The position numbers were made by a program, and so were the translations under genes. From positions 62,001 through 126,000 of the forward strand of contig NZ_MJEH01000062.1 in the NCBI RefSeq assembly GCF_001742425.1: a stretch of 64,000 nucleotides of DNA. The letters run 5' to 3'. The notes below the pieces were generated by a model. It saw nothing but the letters and a program-made list of their open reading frames with translations, was not told the origin of the DNA and made no database searches. How positions within the stretch are numbered: the stretch's first letter is position 1; every line of letters starts with the position of its first letter. The DNA is from Bacillus solimangrovi. Its GTDB lineage: Bacteria > Bacillota > Bacilli > Bacillales > Bacillaceae_N. This document shows positions 26,081 through 35,564 of this stretch, piece by piece.

Positions 26081-26801
26081 AATAGAAGGATTGCAAAAAA
26101 AGTACGGTTCGAAAGAAATATTAACGAACATCTCGCTGCATGTGAAGAAAGGAGAAATATTTGGTTTGCTCGGTTCAAACGGAGCAGGAAAATCAACGTT
26201 ACTATCAATCTTATCAAGTTTAATTAAACCATCAGATGGTGTTGTCAAGATAGGTGAGTACTCTATTTTAAAACAGCGGCGTAAAATCAGAGAAATGATA
26301 GGGTTTGTACCTCAAGAAATTACGTTAGTAAACGATTTAACGGTTAAGGAAAATATGAAGTTCTGGAGCCATTTTACGAACAGAAAGGTAGACGAACGTT
26401 ACTTACGGGCTCTTTGCGATAAGGTTCAATTGAATGAACAATGGAATGATAAAGTTAGTAACTTATCTGGGGGCATGAAGCGTAAATTGAATATTGCAGT
26501 ATCGTTGATTCATGACCCGCAAGTACTGTTAATGGATGAGCCAACGGTTGGAATTGACCTACAGTCGAAATGGGAGATTAATCAATACATTAAGGAGTTA
26601 GCCTCCAATGGAAAAACAGTGCTTTATACGACACATGATGTAGAGGAAATAGTGAATGTTTGTGATCGCATAGGTGTATTAAAGAATGGAACTATGAGCT
26701 TTGTTGGCACAGTAAAGGAAGCTAAAAATCATATAGATATGAACAATGAGCACGAACTAAGTGACCAAGAAGTAATATATCGTTTATTAACACGTGACTA
26801 G
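26073..26801 (+). CDS. ABC transporter ATP-binding protein
   Basis: A 242-residue ATPase with Walker A GSNGAGKST (~34-42), a Q-loop in VPQEITL, signature LSGGMKRKLNIA, Walker B VLLMDEPTVGID and the switch His in TTHDVEE. The KRKLNIA variant is typical of ATPases serving ABC-2 exporters. It overlaps the preceding permease gene by 8 bases. With the two permeases and the membrane-anchored protein it should form one export complex. Confidence 0.93.
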   Translation: MIKIEGLQKKYGSKEILTNISLHVKKGEIFGLLGSNGAGKSTLLSILSSLIKPSDGVVKIGEYSILKQRRKIREMIGFVPQEITLVNDLTVKENMKFWSHFTNRKVDERYLRALCDKVQLNEQWNDKVSNLSGGMKRKLNIAVSLIHDPQVLLMDEPTVGIDLQSKWEINQYIKELASNGKTVLYTTHDVEEIVNVCDRIGVLKNGTMSFVGTVKEAKNHIDMNNEHELSDQEVIYRLLTRD

Positions 26802-26910
26802 AAATAGATTAATTGTAGTAAGAGTATCTAATAGGTAATAATTCTCGTTTACACCTCTACTAAGGATGATAGTTTAAACACATTTAAAGGATTGTTTATT
26901 AATAAAACGA

Positions 26911-26955
26911 TAGTCTAAGCTCTGTACGTTTGTTACAGCTTAGGCTTCTTTTCAT
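26911..26955 (+). terminator. terminator of the ABC exporter operon
   Basis: TAGTCTAAGCT pairs with AGCTTAGGCT (one mismatch), followed by TCTTTT. The remaining ~270 bases before the next gene hold no other structure that I can see. Confidence 0.7.
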
Positions 26956-27220
26956 TATAGCTCATATGTCTTAATTAAACGTTTGATTAAGTTAGTTAGA
27001 ACTTATTAGAGGTTTTGAAAACGTTGTCGAAATTACACAATTCTTCTCGAAAAAGCAGTAGATGTATAGTGAATAATGTGATAACTTGAATTTACTACAT
27101 GCGCTACTATTTTATGTTATTTGAAGATGGTTTCATGGTAGTGGTGTAGTTTAGAAGAATAATTTGTTATTCATCGCCTACAGAAATCTATATGTACATA
27201 CTAAGAAAGGAATGAATGCA

Positions 27221-28192
27221 ATGAATAGGTGGATACCACTTTTTCTAGCTCTTTTTCTCATTATGACGGCAGGTTGTTCAGCTAGTAAAGAGTTAGAACG
27301 TGATGAGCCGATAAGGATTGGTATTATGCTATCTGATGTAGGATTGGGAGACCAATCTTTTAGTGACGCTGGATTCACTGGCTTAATGCGTGCACGAGAT
27401 GAGTTGGGAATAATGTTTGATTATCGTGAGCTTGAAGATGGTGATGATTATGAAGAGCAATTAAGAGATTTAGTTGCACAAGGTAACGATCTTGTGATTG
27501 GGCTTGGGTTTATGGTTCAAGAAGCGATAGAGAAAGTAGCAGAAGACAATCCTGAACAACAATTTTTATTAATTGATGCAGTTTCAGACTCTTCAAATGT
27601 TCGTTCTCTCACTTTTAAAGAAGATGAAGGTAGTTATCTAATAGGAGTGCTTGCTGGATTGAAAACGACGACTAACACTGTCGGTTTTATCGGTGGAGTT
27701 GATGTACCACTTATCCGTAAGTTTGAAAATGGTTTCAGACAAGGTGTGAAACATGTAAACCCTGAGGCTGAAGTATTAGTGAGTTATGCAGGTAGTTTTG
27801 GAGATGACAAACTAGGTGCACAAGAAGCAAATACGTTGATTGATAACGGAGCAGATTTCATCTATCCTGCTGCTGGTTTTACAGGGGTTGGTGCACTTCA
27901 GATGGCACAGGAGAAGGGGATATATGGATTCGGTGTTGATACGGACCAATATTTCTTAGCTGAAGAAGCTGTTGTTAGCTCAATGGTGAAGAAAGTCGAT
28001 GTGGCTGTATATGAAGTGATCGATACTCTCGTGAAAAGTAAGGAGTTGACGAGTGAACATTTCCAATTCGGTCTAAAAGAAAAAGGTGTCGGATTGGCTC
28101 CAATTCGAATAATTGATCTATCAAATGAAGAACAAAAAATACTAGATAAGGTTCAAACAGACCTTATGAATGGAACCATTACAATCCAGTAA
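27221..28192 (+). CDS. BMP-family substrate-binding lipoprotein
   Basis: A 323-residue lipoprotein: the signal peptide ends in the lipobox TAGC with the lipidated Cys19. The mature part is a BMP/PnrA-like binding protein, with GIMLSDVGLGDQSFSDAGF at its start and IYPAAGFTGVGALQMAQ near 225. BMP proteins bind purine nucleosides in known cases. I chose the ATG at 27221, preceded by AAAGGAATG; an earlier in-frame start lacks one. No ABC permease or ATPase genes of this family are next to it; instead a chemoreceptor gene follows after 18 bases. Confidence 0.88.
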   Translation: MNRWIPLFLALFLIMTAGCSASKELERDEPIRIGIMLSDVGLGDQSFSDAGFTGLMRARDELGIMFDYRELEDGDDYEEQLRDLVAQGNDLVIGLGFMVQEAIEKVAEDNPEQQFLLIDAVSDSSNVRSLTFKEDEGSYLIGVLAGLKTTTNTVGFIGGVDVPLIRKFENGFRQGVKHVNPEAEVLVSYAGSFGDDKLGAQEANTLIDNGADFIYPAAGFTGVGALQMAQEKGIYGFGVDTDQYFLAEEAVVSSMVKKVDVAVYEVIDTLVKSKELTSEHFQFGLKEKGVGLAPIRIIDLSNEEQKILDKVQTDLMNGTITIQ

Positions 28193-28210
28193 CAGTCGAA
28201 AGGAAGTGCT

Positions 28211-29875
28211 TTGTACGTTATGAAGGTGAAACACAGACTTCTAGTAAATGCTGCAGTACCACTTGTCGTATCACTTTTAATAATAGGAGCTATTCTCTCT
28301 CAAATGCTTCAGTTTCAAACATCTAACGAAGAAGAGGTAGGACGTCTGATTGCAGTTCAACAATTCAATGGGAAAGTCACATCAGTTAAGCAAAGCTTAA
28401 ACAATTTTGCGTTTAACATGACAGATGGAAACAAGTTTGATGTCGAACGAGAAATTCATGATATTCAAGAAGCATGGGTTGCTTTACAACCATTAATTGT
28501 TGGTATCGTATCCTCTGAATCGTTAGAACGTTTATCCACTAAGTTAGATGAATTAGAATCAGGGGCACTTAAAGCTGTTCAAGAAGCAGATAGTTCTAGT
28601 GCAACAAGGCAATCAATAAGAACGCTAGGAATAACGAATGATTTATATTTACTAAACAAAGAGGCTGAATATAAGTATGAGAATGGGTTATTTCAGCAAG
28701 AACAGAAAATTTCATTTATCATTTCATTTACATTAATTGCTGGGGTGTTATTGCTACTCATATCTTTGGGTATGACATGGCGTACAACAAATAAAATTAC
28801 GAAACCAATTCATGCACTTGTCGTTTCTGCAGAAGAAATTGCTAAAGGAGATTTAACGAAAGAGGTTTCAGTGACAACTGGAAAAGATGAAATTAGTAAG
28901 CTTTGGAATTCTTTTTGTCATATGAGAGATAACTTAGTCCAAATTATTGATTCTGTTCACACAGCAGTAGCAGAAATTGATAAATTTAGTGTACAACTAA
29001 AAGGTGAAGTGGATCATGTAGCAGAGATGAATGAACAAGTTGTAGTCTCTACTGACGGCATTTCACAAGGGTCGCAATCGATTGCTTATGATTTACAAGA
29101 AGCTGTAGAGTATATGGATAAAATAACAAAGAGTATCGTCAATAATACGAATCATTCTAATGTAGCTGTAAACTATAGTAAAGAAGCTGTTGAAGCAATT
29201 GTAGAAGGAAAAGAACTTGTTGAAAAGCAGCATTCACTCACTAAACAGAATACTGAATCAATGCATTCAATGCAGGAATCTTTTCGGAAATTTAGTGATT
29301 ATACAAGTAATATTAAGCAAATGGCAAAAATTGTTGATGATATTACAGGTCAAACAAACTTACTTGCCCTAAACGCAGCAATAGAAGCGAGTCGAGCTGG
29401 TGAAGCAGGAAAAGGATTTGCTGTCGTTGCCGAAGAGGTAAGGAAGCTTGCTGATCAGTCAGCAGAGGCTACACGTGAAATCTTTACGCTTGTCGAGAAA
29501 ATTCACGAAGCGATGGTAGAAGTTGAAGGTTCAGTGGAACATGGTACTAAATTAATGAATAATCAACAATCAGCTATGTATTCAACTGTTTCTGCCTTTA
29601 ATTTAATTGAAGGTCATATTCAGCACATTTCACAATCACTTTTGGATTTATCAGCTAGTATGGAGCTTTCAAAGCAACAAAACGAAAAAATTGCTGAAAC
29701 GATTGAGAGTATTAGCTCAGTTACTGAAGAATCTGCAGCAGGCTCAGAAGAAATATCTGCTTCAGCATATGAACAGCTTGGGGCATTTGAGCAAATGAAT
29801 AATGGAGTAGCTAAACTTCATGAGATGACAATCGAGTTAGAGAAAAAGCTAGACGTCTTTCAACTGAAGAGTTAA
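28211..29875 (+). CDS. methyl-accepting chemotaxis protein
   Basis: A ~554-residue chemoreceptor: a membrane helix at ~10-28, an extracellular domain of ~140 residues, a second helix at ~173-195, a HAMP linker (~197-250), then the signalling domain with the hairpin tip [39 protein letters not shown] described by its key residues at ~376-414. The start is TTG at 28211 or ATG at 28220. The BMP lipoprotein gene just upstream probably supplies the ligand-binding partner, as for indirect-binding receptors. Confidence 0.9.
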   Translation: MYVMKVKHRLLVNAAVPLVVSLLIIGAILSQMLQFQTSNEEEVGRLIAVQQFNGKVTSVKQSLNNFAFNMTDGNKFDVEREIHDIQEAWVALQPLIVGIVSSESLERLSTKLDELESGALKAVQEADSSSATRQSIRTLGITNDLYLLNKEAEYKYENGLFQQEQKISFIISFTLIAGVLLLLISLGMTWRTTNKITKPIHALVVSAEEIAKGDLTKEVSVTTGKDEISKLWNSFCHMRDNLVQIIDSVHTAVAEIDKFSVQLKGEVDHVAEMNEQVVVSTDGISQGSQSIAYDLQEAVEYMDKITKSIVNNTNHSNVAVNYSKEAVEAIVEGKELVEKQHSLTKQNTESMHSMQESFRKFSDYTSNIKQMAKIVDDITGQTNLLALNAAIEASRAGEAGKGFAVVAEEVRKLADQSAEATREIFTLVEKIHEAMVEVEGSVEHGTKLMNNQQSAMYSTVSAFNLIEGHIQHISQSLLDLSASMELSKQQNEKIAETIESISSVTEESAAGSEEISASAYEQLGAFEQMNNGVAKLHEMTIELEKKLDVFQLKS

Positions 29876-29911
29876 TAAACATGTTATAATGTACCAAAAA
29901 GGGGGATAAGT

Positions 29912-30418
29912 ATGCTTAGTGATAAGTTATTAACAGCATTAAATGACCAAATGAATTTCGAATTTAAGTCGGCAAACGTATATTTAGCTATGGCAGCATA
30001 CTGCTCAGCTGAAAGTTATGATGGATTCGCGAACTTCTTTCTCGTTCAAGCAGAAGAAGAACGTTATCACGCGATGAAGATTTATAATTATATAAATGAC
30101 CGCAGTAAGCGTGCTACCATTACGGGTTATGATACACCACGTAATGAATTTGAATCTGTGTTAGATGCATTTGAAACAGCGTTCAAACATGAAAAAGAAG
30201 TAACGAAACGTATCTATAATTTATCTGATATAGCATTGGACGAGCGTGAACATGCTACGATTCAATTTTTAAAATGGTTTATAGATGAACAAGTTGAAGA
30301 AGAAGCAATGTTTGATTCCATTATTGAGAAACTAAAACGCATAGAGCAAGACAGCAATGCGTTCTTTATGCTTGAAGATGAATTCTCCAAACGTTCATTC
30401 ACTCCACCAGCAGAATAA
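29912..30418 (+). CDS. ferritin
   Basis: A 168-residue non-haem ferritin of the FtnA type. Ferroxidase ligands are visible in NFEFKSANVYLAMA (Glu17), AEEERYHAMK (Glu50 and His53) and the later DEQVEEE; the four-helix bundle is unbroken. It stores iron as a 24-subunit shell. GGGGGAT precedes the ATG. A TATAAT at 29884 between the chemoreceptor stop and this gene suggests its own promoter. Confidence 0.93.
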   Translation: MLSDKLLTALNDQMNFEFKSANVYLAMAAYCSAESYDGFANFFLVQAEEERYHAMKIYNYINDRSKRATITGYDTPRNEFESVLDAFETAFKHEKEVTKRIYNLSDIALDEREHATIQFLKWFIDEQVEEEAMFDSIIEKLKRIEQDSNAFFMLEDEFSKRSFTPPAE

Positions 30419-30422
30419 AAAA

Positions 30423-30462
30423 ACAAGAACCCAAGCTGCATTTATGTAGCTCGGGTTCTTTC
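30423..30462 (+). terminator. terminator of the ferritin gene
   Basis: AAGAACCC pairs with GGGTTCTT, with an inner GCTGCA/TGTAGC stem, followed by TC. Confidence 0.8.
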
Positions 30463-30592
30463 ATGAAAAAAGGAGGTATGACGTAACATGAACTACCACA
30501 GGTTCACTTATAGTATATGAATATTTTGTGAGATGGATTGGACATTTATCATTTATTCTTTCTTTTCTTAATTAACATGATTATATATAACA

Positions 30593-31207
30593 TTAATAGA
30601 GGAATCGATCTTCAGTAAGAATATCTTCTGTATTTGCAATTGCAGAAATCGTTGCGCCTGCTGTCTGTGCATAACTACCAAATGCCTCAATTTGTTCTCC
30701 TTCGTCTTTCCTGCCTCTAAGAATGTAGATTGCCCCGATTGCCTCAATCATAGCCCCTATCGCTTGTAGTGATGCACCTTGAATAGCCAGACGTGTAAGC
30801 TCATCAGGGTCTTCATCCATACTTGCACTTATTGCCTCAAATGTTGCCCCAATTGATTGCAATGAATCACCGACAACATCTAACTTAGTACCTTCTTCTT
30901 CTTCACCTTGCAGTTGTATTGTACCAGCAACAGCATTAGCCGAGTTTCCAGCAGCCTGAGTCCACGCCCCAATAATGGCAAACTGTAAACCTGCTTCTTC
31001 TTCATCTGTAATTGAGAGGGCAACTGCTTGGAAGGAGTTTCCTACCGCTTCTACGCCATTACCAATAACAACTAGTTCTGTTCCAATTACTTCTGCTTCT
31101 TCAGTTTCTCCCTTAACAATAATAGTGGAGCCAATAGATGCAATTACCGCACCTGTAACCTGAGTCCAAACCCCGATTATTTCCAAAAACTCATCGAATG
31201 TTATCAT
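30593..31207 (-). CDS. repetitive acidic protein (DUF6944-like)
   Basis: A 204-residue protein made of about six ~34-residue repeats built on GxWTQxxGNxxxAV or GxSLQxIGAxxEAI, each followed by an acidic stretch with EEE or DED. The whole is rich in Gly, Ala, Ile and Glu, with no signal peptide or obvious membrane helix. I recall a Bacillus family called DUF6944 repetitive proteins that looks like this; no function is known to me. AAGGAGGG precedes the ATG. It stands alone. Confidence 0.75.
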   Translation of the reverse strand: MITFDEFLEIIGVWTQVTGAVIASIGSTIIVKGETEEAEVIGTELVVIGNGVEAVGNSFQAVALSITDEEEAGLQFAIIGAWTQAAGNSANAVAGTIQLQGEEEEGTKLDVVGDSLQSIGATFEAISASMDEDPDELTRLAIQGASLQAIGAMIEAIGAIYILRGRKDEGEQIEAFGSYAQTAGATISAIANTEDILTEDRFLY

Positions 31208-31547
31208 TCATTACCCTCCTTTTTTAGTTAATGTATTCTTGTACAAAAATATCCGTATATGTAATAGCACAAATATTGACGAATTGTACAACTAATTTTA
31301 TAAGGTTTACTTATGTGTCTAAATCTGTATAAGGATATAGATACTTTAGTTGGAATGATGTTTAATGCATTCTTTATAATGTATGAATTAAAATTAAAGC
31401 AAGTGAGGGCACCATTACTATTTCATGTTAAAGAAATGTTAAATTAATGCATTTTACTTTCTCTACATAATCGAATAATATTTTAAAGACAATGTTGTAC
31501 TTAAAATGTTATGAAGTTTCTTTACAAGATAGATGGAGGATTATGTG

Positions 31548-31916
31548 ATGCATTTCATTATGAGAGGGTTATTGATTGGTTTTGGATATACTTCTATTGG
31601 TTTGGGGATCGTCGGGATAGTTTTACCGTTAATTCCGACAACACCATTATTATTATTAGGTGCATATTGCTTCTATAAGTCATCACCGAAGCTTCATGAT
31701 AAATTAATGAGTAACAAGGTTTTAGGAGAATATATTAAAAGATGGCGTTCTGGAGAAGGTATCCCATTAAAATCAAAAATTACTATAATTTTATTACTGT
31801 GGATAGGTATGGGTTATTCAATTTTTATGGTGCCTTTTGTATTTATGAAGATCGGATTGCTAGTAATGGCTAGTTGTATGACGATTTTTTTACTGTTTAT
31901 GAAAAGTTCGAAGTAA
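31548..31916 (+). CDS. small membrane protein, DUF454 (YbaN) family
   Basis: A 122-residue protein with three hydrophobic helices. LGIVGIVLPLIPTTPLLLLGAYCF near residues 17-40 is the DUF454 signature, followed by the basic segment SPKLHDKL and later two helices. The ATG at 31548 has GGAGGA 7 bases upstream; an ATG at 31533 overlaps that site. Function unknown. Confidence 0.85.
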   Translation: MHFIMRGLLIGFGYTSIGLGIVGIVLPLIPTTPLLLLGAYCFYKSSPKLHDKLMSNKVLGEYIKRWRSGEGIPLKSKITIILLLWIGMGYSIFMVPFVFMKIGLLVMASCMTIFLLFMKSSK

Positions 31917-32343
31917 CATAAGAGTTGGAATTTCGGTGATGTGGTTCCTTTATTGTGGTATAGGTTATAAGAAAAAGCTTGGAAGCAAAACAATAATTGT
32001 CGGTATTCTACTTATTTCGACAATTATTGCGAGAGTCATTTGTTAGAATATTATTATAAATTGACGAATATAATGTTTGTAAGGTGATAGTAGATTATGA
32101 GTGACTTTTAGATAGTCGTTGTATGAATCAGGAAAATAGCAGTTCTTTTTAACTGCAAAATATTATTTTTTATTACCCTATAATATGATAGTTCACAACC
32201 TTTATCCTCAAAAACTCAAAAACAGGCATATTTTATAGGGATTTATGTCTAATTAGTAAGAATTTATGCGCAATTTCTTGAAATTTCAGTTCTGTTATTT
32301 CAAAATAGAGATAGTAGTCTAATTTATATAAGGAGACTTCACT
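31917..32343. other. gap upstream of the agr operon
   Basis: AT-rich with no gene. A small hairpin, GCAGTT/AACTGC (32139-32156), lies midway. The agr promoter must be here. I looked for paired LytTR-regulator sites and found only one partial match, CAGTT at 32287, so binding by the encoded regulator cannot be shown. Confidence 0.4.
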
Positions 32344-32952
32344 ATGATAACAGTGATTTCTGAAAAGTTAGCGAATAAACTTGCTAATGCAACAGATTAT
32401 CATGAGGAAGAGGATTATTTGCGATATAGCTTCGAGATAATCATCGGATATGTCATTAAGTTTGCTATATTGTTTTCATTAGCAAATCTATTAAACATTA
32501 CTTTACCTATCTTTGCGTTAGTAGTTGCGTTTGTGTCTCTCCGTGTTATAACAGGAGGAAACCATTTATCTACATTTGTATCATGTATGGTATTTAGTAT
32601 TCTATTTATTATTCTAACTGGTCTTGTATTTATCTATTTTTCCTCGTTGGTTGCACCTTCACTATTTATCACGAATGCTACTATTATTCTATCAACTTTT
32701 TCATGTTTACTATACGCACCGATACAAAATCGAGAAAGAGAAGTAAATAAAAATGAAGTACGAAAACAAACCCTTGTTATGTTGTTATTTTGGTACATTA
32801 TTCTCTTATTAATGGTATTTTTTAATGTGTCAGAACAAATCTACTTCTCAATTATTGCAGGTGTGTTGTTGCATCTTTTGTCGATTATACCGTTAGGAAC
32901 AAAGGGGATAATACGGTTAGATCATGTACTTCATAAAGGAGTGGGAAAGTGA
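32344..32952 (+). CDS. agrB: AgrB-family peptide-processing endopeptidase
   Basis: A 202-residue integral membrane cysteine protease that cuts and cyclises the autoinducer precursor. The catalytic pair appears as GGNHLSTFVSC, giving His74 and Cys81 with the seven-residue spacing of AgrB. About five membrane helices flank it. AAGGAG precedes the ATG. The TGA stop overlaps the ATG of the tiny precursor gene by one base (TGATG). Confidence 0.92.
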   Translation: MITVISEKLANKLANATDYHEEEDYLRYSFEIIIGYVIKFAILFSLANLLNITLPIFALVVAFVSLRVITGGNHLSTFVSCMVFSILFIILTGLVFIYFSSLVAPSLFITNATIILSTFSCLLYAPIQNREREVNKNEVRKQTLVMLLFWYIILLLMVFFNVSEQIYFSIIAGVLLHLLSIIPLGTKGIIRLDHVLHKGVGK

Positions 32953-33077
32953 TGAATAAATCATTAAGATTGTTTGCAGCAGGTTTAGTTTCATTAGCGA
33001 AAAAAGAAGAGAGTTCTAAAAGCTCATTCCTCTTGTACGAACCTCGTAAACCAGAGAGCAAAGAGGAAAGTAAATGA
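32952..33077 (+). CDS. agrD: AgrD-like autoinducer peptide precursor, serine type
   Basis: A 41-residue peptide located between agrB and the regulator gene, overlapping both. It has the three AgrD parts: an amphipathic N-terminus (MNKSLRLFAAGLVSLAKK), a short core and an acidic, proline-containing tail (EPRKPES). There is no cysteine; the core reads KSSFLLY, so Ser25 takes the usual place of Cys, with a likely five-residue ring Ser25-Tyr29. That would give a lactone rather than thiolactone, as in some other Gram-positive quorum peptides. Ring size and cleavage points are inferred. Confidence 0.85.
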   Translation: MNKSLRLFAAGLVSLAKKEESSKSSFLLYEPRKPESKEESK

Positions 33078-33835
33078 GTAAGATGAAGGTACTTATTGTA
33101 GATGATGAGCCAATGATTTTAAAACGTTTGACAAAGATGTTAGAAAAGACTAACGAGATAAAGGTCATTTCTGTAGAATCAGCTGTAAATTTTGAAGAGA
33201 AATACGAAAAGATTTCGCCTGATTTTGTTATTTTAGATATTGACCTACCTTGTAAAAGTGGCCTAACGTTAGCACGAAACATAAGACAGCAAAATCAGGA
33301 GATTCCTATTGTTTTTTTAACAGGTCATGCAGAATACGCATTGGAAAGTTATGATATTGGGGTAATCGATTATTTGTTAAAACCCATAACTGAAGAAAAG
33401 TTGTATCGCTGTATTGAGCGTGTCCAAAGGGCATTACATATTAATGATTCATCATGGGAACGGATTGAAAAAATGTTCATTAGTCCAGGTAAAATTGTCA
33501 TTAAGCAAGATGCCAATCTAGTATTTTTGGAAACTGGAAATATATTGTTGATTAAAAAAGATGGTAGGAAAACGATCATTATTTCAATGGAAGAACAAGC
33601 AGGACAGTTGAAAGAGACTGTTCATTATACGAGTGAAAGTATGAAAGATATTCATAATCGGTTGGATCAAAATATGTTCATCCGTACACATAATAGCTAT
33701 ATTATAAATTTGAAGTGGGTGTATGAGGTAGTCCGTTACTCTACAGAGGCTTACAAGGTTAAGTTCAAGTATACGAAGGAGTATGCACTTCTTAACCGAG
33801 CAAAGTTAACATACTTAGTGCAGAAAATGAAGTGA
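33074..33835 (+). CDS. agrA: LytTR response regulator (AgrA-like)
   Basis: A 253-residue regulator with a receiver domain (1-120; phospho-acceptor Asp55 in VILDIDLP, Lys in LLKPITEEKL) and a C-terminal LytTR DNA-binding domain (about 145-250) containing FIRTHNSYIINLKWV. It starts in an ATGA overlap with the precursor gene. It should switch on agr transcription when the peptide accumulates. The order B-D-A-C differs from B-D-C-A in Staphylococcus aureus. Confidence 0.92.
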   Translation: MSKMKVLIVDDEPMILKRLTKMLEKTNEIKVISVESAVNFEEKYEKISPDFVILDIDLPCKSGLTLARNIRQQNQEIPIVFLTGHAEYALESYDIGVIDYLLKPITEEKLYRCIERVQRALHINDSSWERIEKMFISPGKIVIKQDANLVFLETGNILLIKKDGRKTIIISMEEQAGQLKETVHYTSESMKDIHNRLDQNMFIRTHNSYIINLKWVYEVVRYSTEAYKVKFKYTKEYALLNRAKLTYLVQKMK

Positions 33836-33850
33836 GACAGGTGACTCCTA

Positions 33851-35158
33851 TTGGGCATTGTATTATTAACTATTTTAGTATCTATACCAGAAATGTTCAT
33901 GAAAACGTTCTTTGCAATGACCATATATCAACCATCTATACGAATTAATAAAATTAGAATGGCTATTTTTGTTACAGTTGCGGCTTCATCGACTCATATT
34001 TTTAGAGCAATCTTGCCACCTTTTGAGTTATTTCTACTCAGCACTTTTTTATTTTCGATCATTGTATTAAAGTATAGTCTAAAAATGTCATGGCTCAACT
34101 CATTTATTATTACAATGATTGGTTATATTGTACAAGCAATTTGTGAGTTTACTGTTATTTATATTGCTCAAGAGACAGCTAATATAACATTATTTGATAT
34201 TCAACAGTCAACTAAATTGAAAATTTCATTATTTTATATATATTTTATTCCTTTACTTATGGTTACACTTTATTTGAGAAAAAGTAGACGGTCAGAAAAA
34301 ATAGAAAAATGGTTTAATTCAAAGTATAAATGGGTAACATTATTTATCTTTATACAGTTAATTATTGGGCTGACAACACATATGCTCTATTACTTAGAAT
34401 TACCTCCTAATTTTGCTAACTTAATGCGTTATCCATTTTTTGCGGTATTAATGATTGTAGTGACGATTATTATGTTGTTATATTTGAGAGGAATTCATAA
34501 CCAAGAAATTGCGAAAAATATTGAGCTGGCTGAACAGCCATTAATAGAAGAAATGGATAAGTTAGTGAAGCAGTGGCGCAGTTACAAACATGATTTCTAT
34601 AATCATATTGAAGTATTGCAAATGCTAATTAATGAACGAAAATATGATGAGGCACAAGAGTATATGCAATCGATATATAGACATGCTGTTCAATCAGAGG
34701 AGAGTTTCCCATTCAAACAGCCTGTTATACAGGCACTATTAAATGCAAAAGCTGTCCAAGCTCATGATGCAGGTATTCATTTTTCGGTGAAGAGTGACGA
34801 GCTTTTCTTATTTCCGAATATGAAAAGTTATGATGCTGTCATTGTGCTTGGAAATTTGATTGATAATGCAATTGAAGCATTATCTTGCAGTTCTCAGCAA
34901 GACAAACATATTAATATAACATATAGGCGAATCTTAAATGTATTTGTTTTAGAGATTTCAAATAATGGCCCGTCGATTCATGAACGAAGGATAGAAAGAA
35001 TTTTCGACCATGGTTATACTACGAAAGAAGCTCAAGGTAATCAAGGAATAGGGTTATATACTGTGAAGGAAATAATCAATAGATATGGTGGAGAATTAAC
35101 AGTTGAATCAACTGAGGAGAATACATTGTTTGAAATTTCAATGGTGGTTAATACGTGA
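33851..35158 (+). CDS. agrC: AgrC-type sensor histidine kinase
   Basis: A 435-residue kinase: six or so membrane helices in the first ~215 residues, then a short coiled-coil and the dimerisation helix with YKHDFYNHIEVLQ (probable phospho-acceptor His), and a GHKL ATPase domain with NLIDNAIEAL, and GIGLYTVKEII near the end. It is probably the receptor for the cyclic peptide. The start is TTG, 16 bases after the regulator's stop, in the same operon. Confidence 0.9.
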   Translation: MGIVLLTILVSIPEMFMKTFFAMTIYQPSIRINKIRMAIFVTVAASSTHIFRAILPPFELFLLSTFLFSIIVLKYSLKMSWLNSFIITMIGYIVQAICEFTVIYIAQETANITLFDIQQSTKLKISLFYIYFIPLLMVTLYLRKSRRSEKIEKWFNSKYKWVTLFIFIQLIIGLTTHMLYYLELPPNFANLMRYPFFAVLMIVVTIIMLLYLRGIHNQEIAKNIELAEQPLIEEMDKLVKQWRSYKHDFYNHIEVLQMLINERKYDEAQEYMQSIYRHAVQSEESFPFKQPVIQALLNAKAVQAHDAGIHFSVKSDELFLFPNMKSYDAVIVLGNLIDNAIEALSCSSQQDKHINITYRRILNVFVLEISNNGPSIHERRIERIFDHGYTTKEAQGNQGIGLYTVKEIINRYGGELTVESTEENTLFEISMVVNT

Positions 35159-35183
35159 GACATGGTAGAAATGAGGGGGATTT

Positions 35184-35378
35184 ATGGAGAGAATCGAATT
35201 GTTGACGATGAAATGGTCGAGTACAGTTAATGTTAATAGTTCGTTAGAAATCATTCATTATATACGAACATTAATAGGTGAATTTCAACAAGATTATCCT
35301 AAAGTTGTGAAAGAAAGCTTAATATTGAATTTAGCAGAACTTGTTGATATATTACTTGCAGTCGAAAAGAAACGGTAG
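35184..35378 (+). CDS. small protein of unknown function, last gene of the agr operon
   Basis: 64 residues, predicted mostly helical, with no membrane segment or signal peptide. A good ribosome site (GAGGGGGA) precedes its ATG, 25 bases after agrC, so it is very likely translated from the agr mRNA. Its stop codon is immediately adjacent to the stop of the convergent Spo0E-family gene, leaving no room for a terminator. I recognise no family. Its length, helix content and position would allow an accessory regulator, but this is only inference. Confidence 0.65.
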   Translation: MERIELLTMKWSSTVNVNSSLEIIHYIRTLIGEFQQDYPKVVKESLILNLAELVDILLAVEKKR

Positions 35379-35564
35379 TTAATTGTTTAACTTATTAATC
35401 TCTTTTTGGTAGCGGTTTAAGATTACATCAAGTTTTTTGCTTTGTTCAATCGTTTCTTTAGCATCTAGTCCCTTCTCTAATCCAATTTGAATCATTTCTT
35501 TTCGAGTAATTCCAATTAATGTTTGTAAGTAATCTAGATAATTGGACGAAGGATTGTTAACCAC
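35379..35564 (-). CDS. Spo0E-family aspartyl-phosphate phosphatase
   Basis: 61 residues forming two helices. The tail SKKLDVILNRYQ has the family signature S(x)xLDxxIxxY in slightly variant form. Such proteins remove phosphate from Spo0A and delay sporulation. It begins with GTG behind GAGGTG. It is convergent with, and touches, the last gene of the agr operon. Confidence 0.8.
   Translation of the reverse strand: MVNNPSSNYLDYLQTLIGITRKEMIQIGLEKGLDAKETIEQSKKLDVILNRYQKEINKLNN

Noticed and set aside
32280..32300. Possible LytTR regulator site upstream of agrB
   Set aside because: Only a single partial match was found; paired sites at the usual spacing were not seen.
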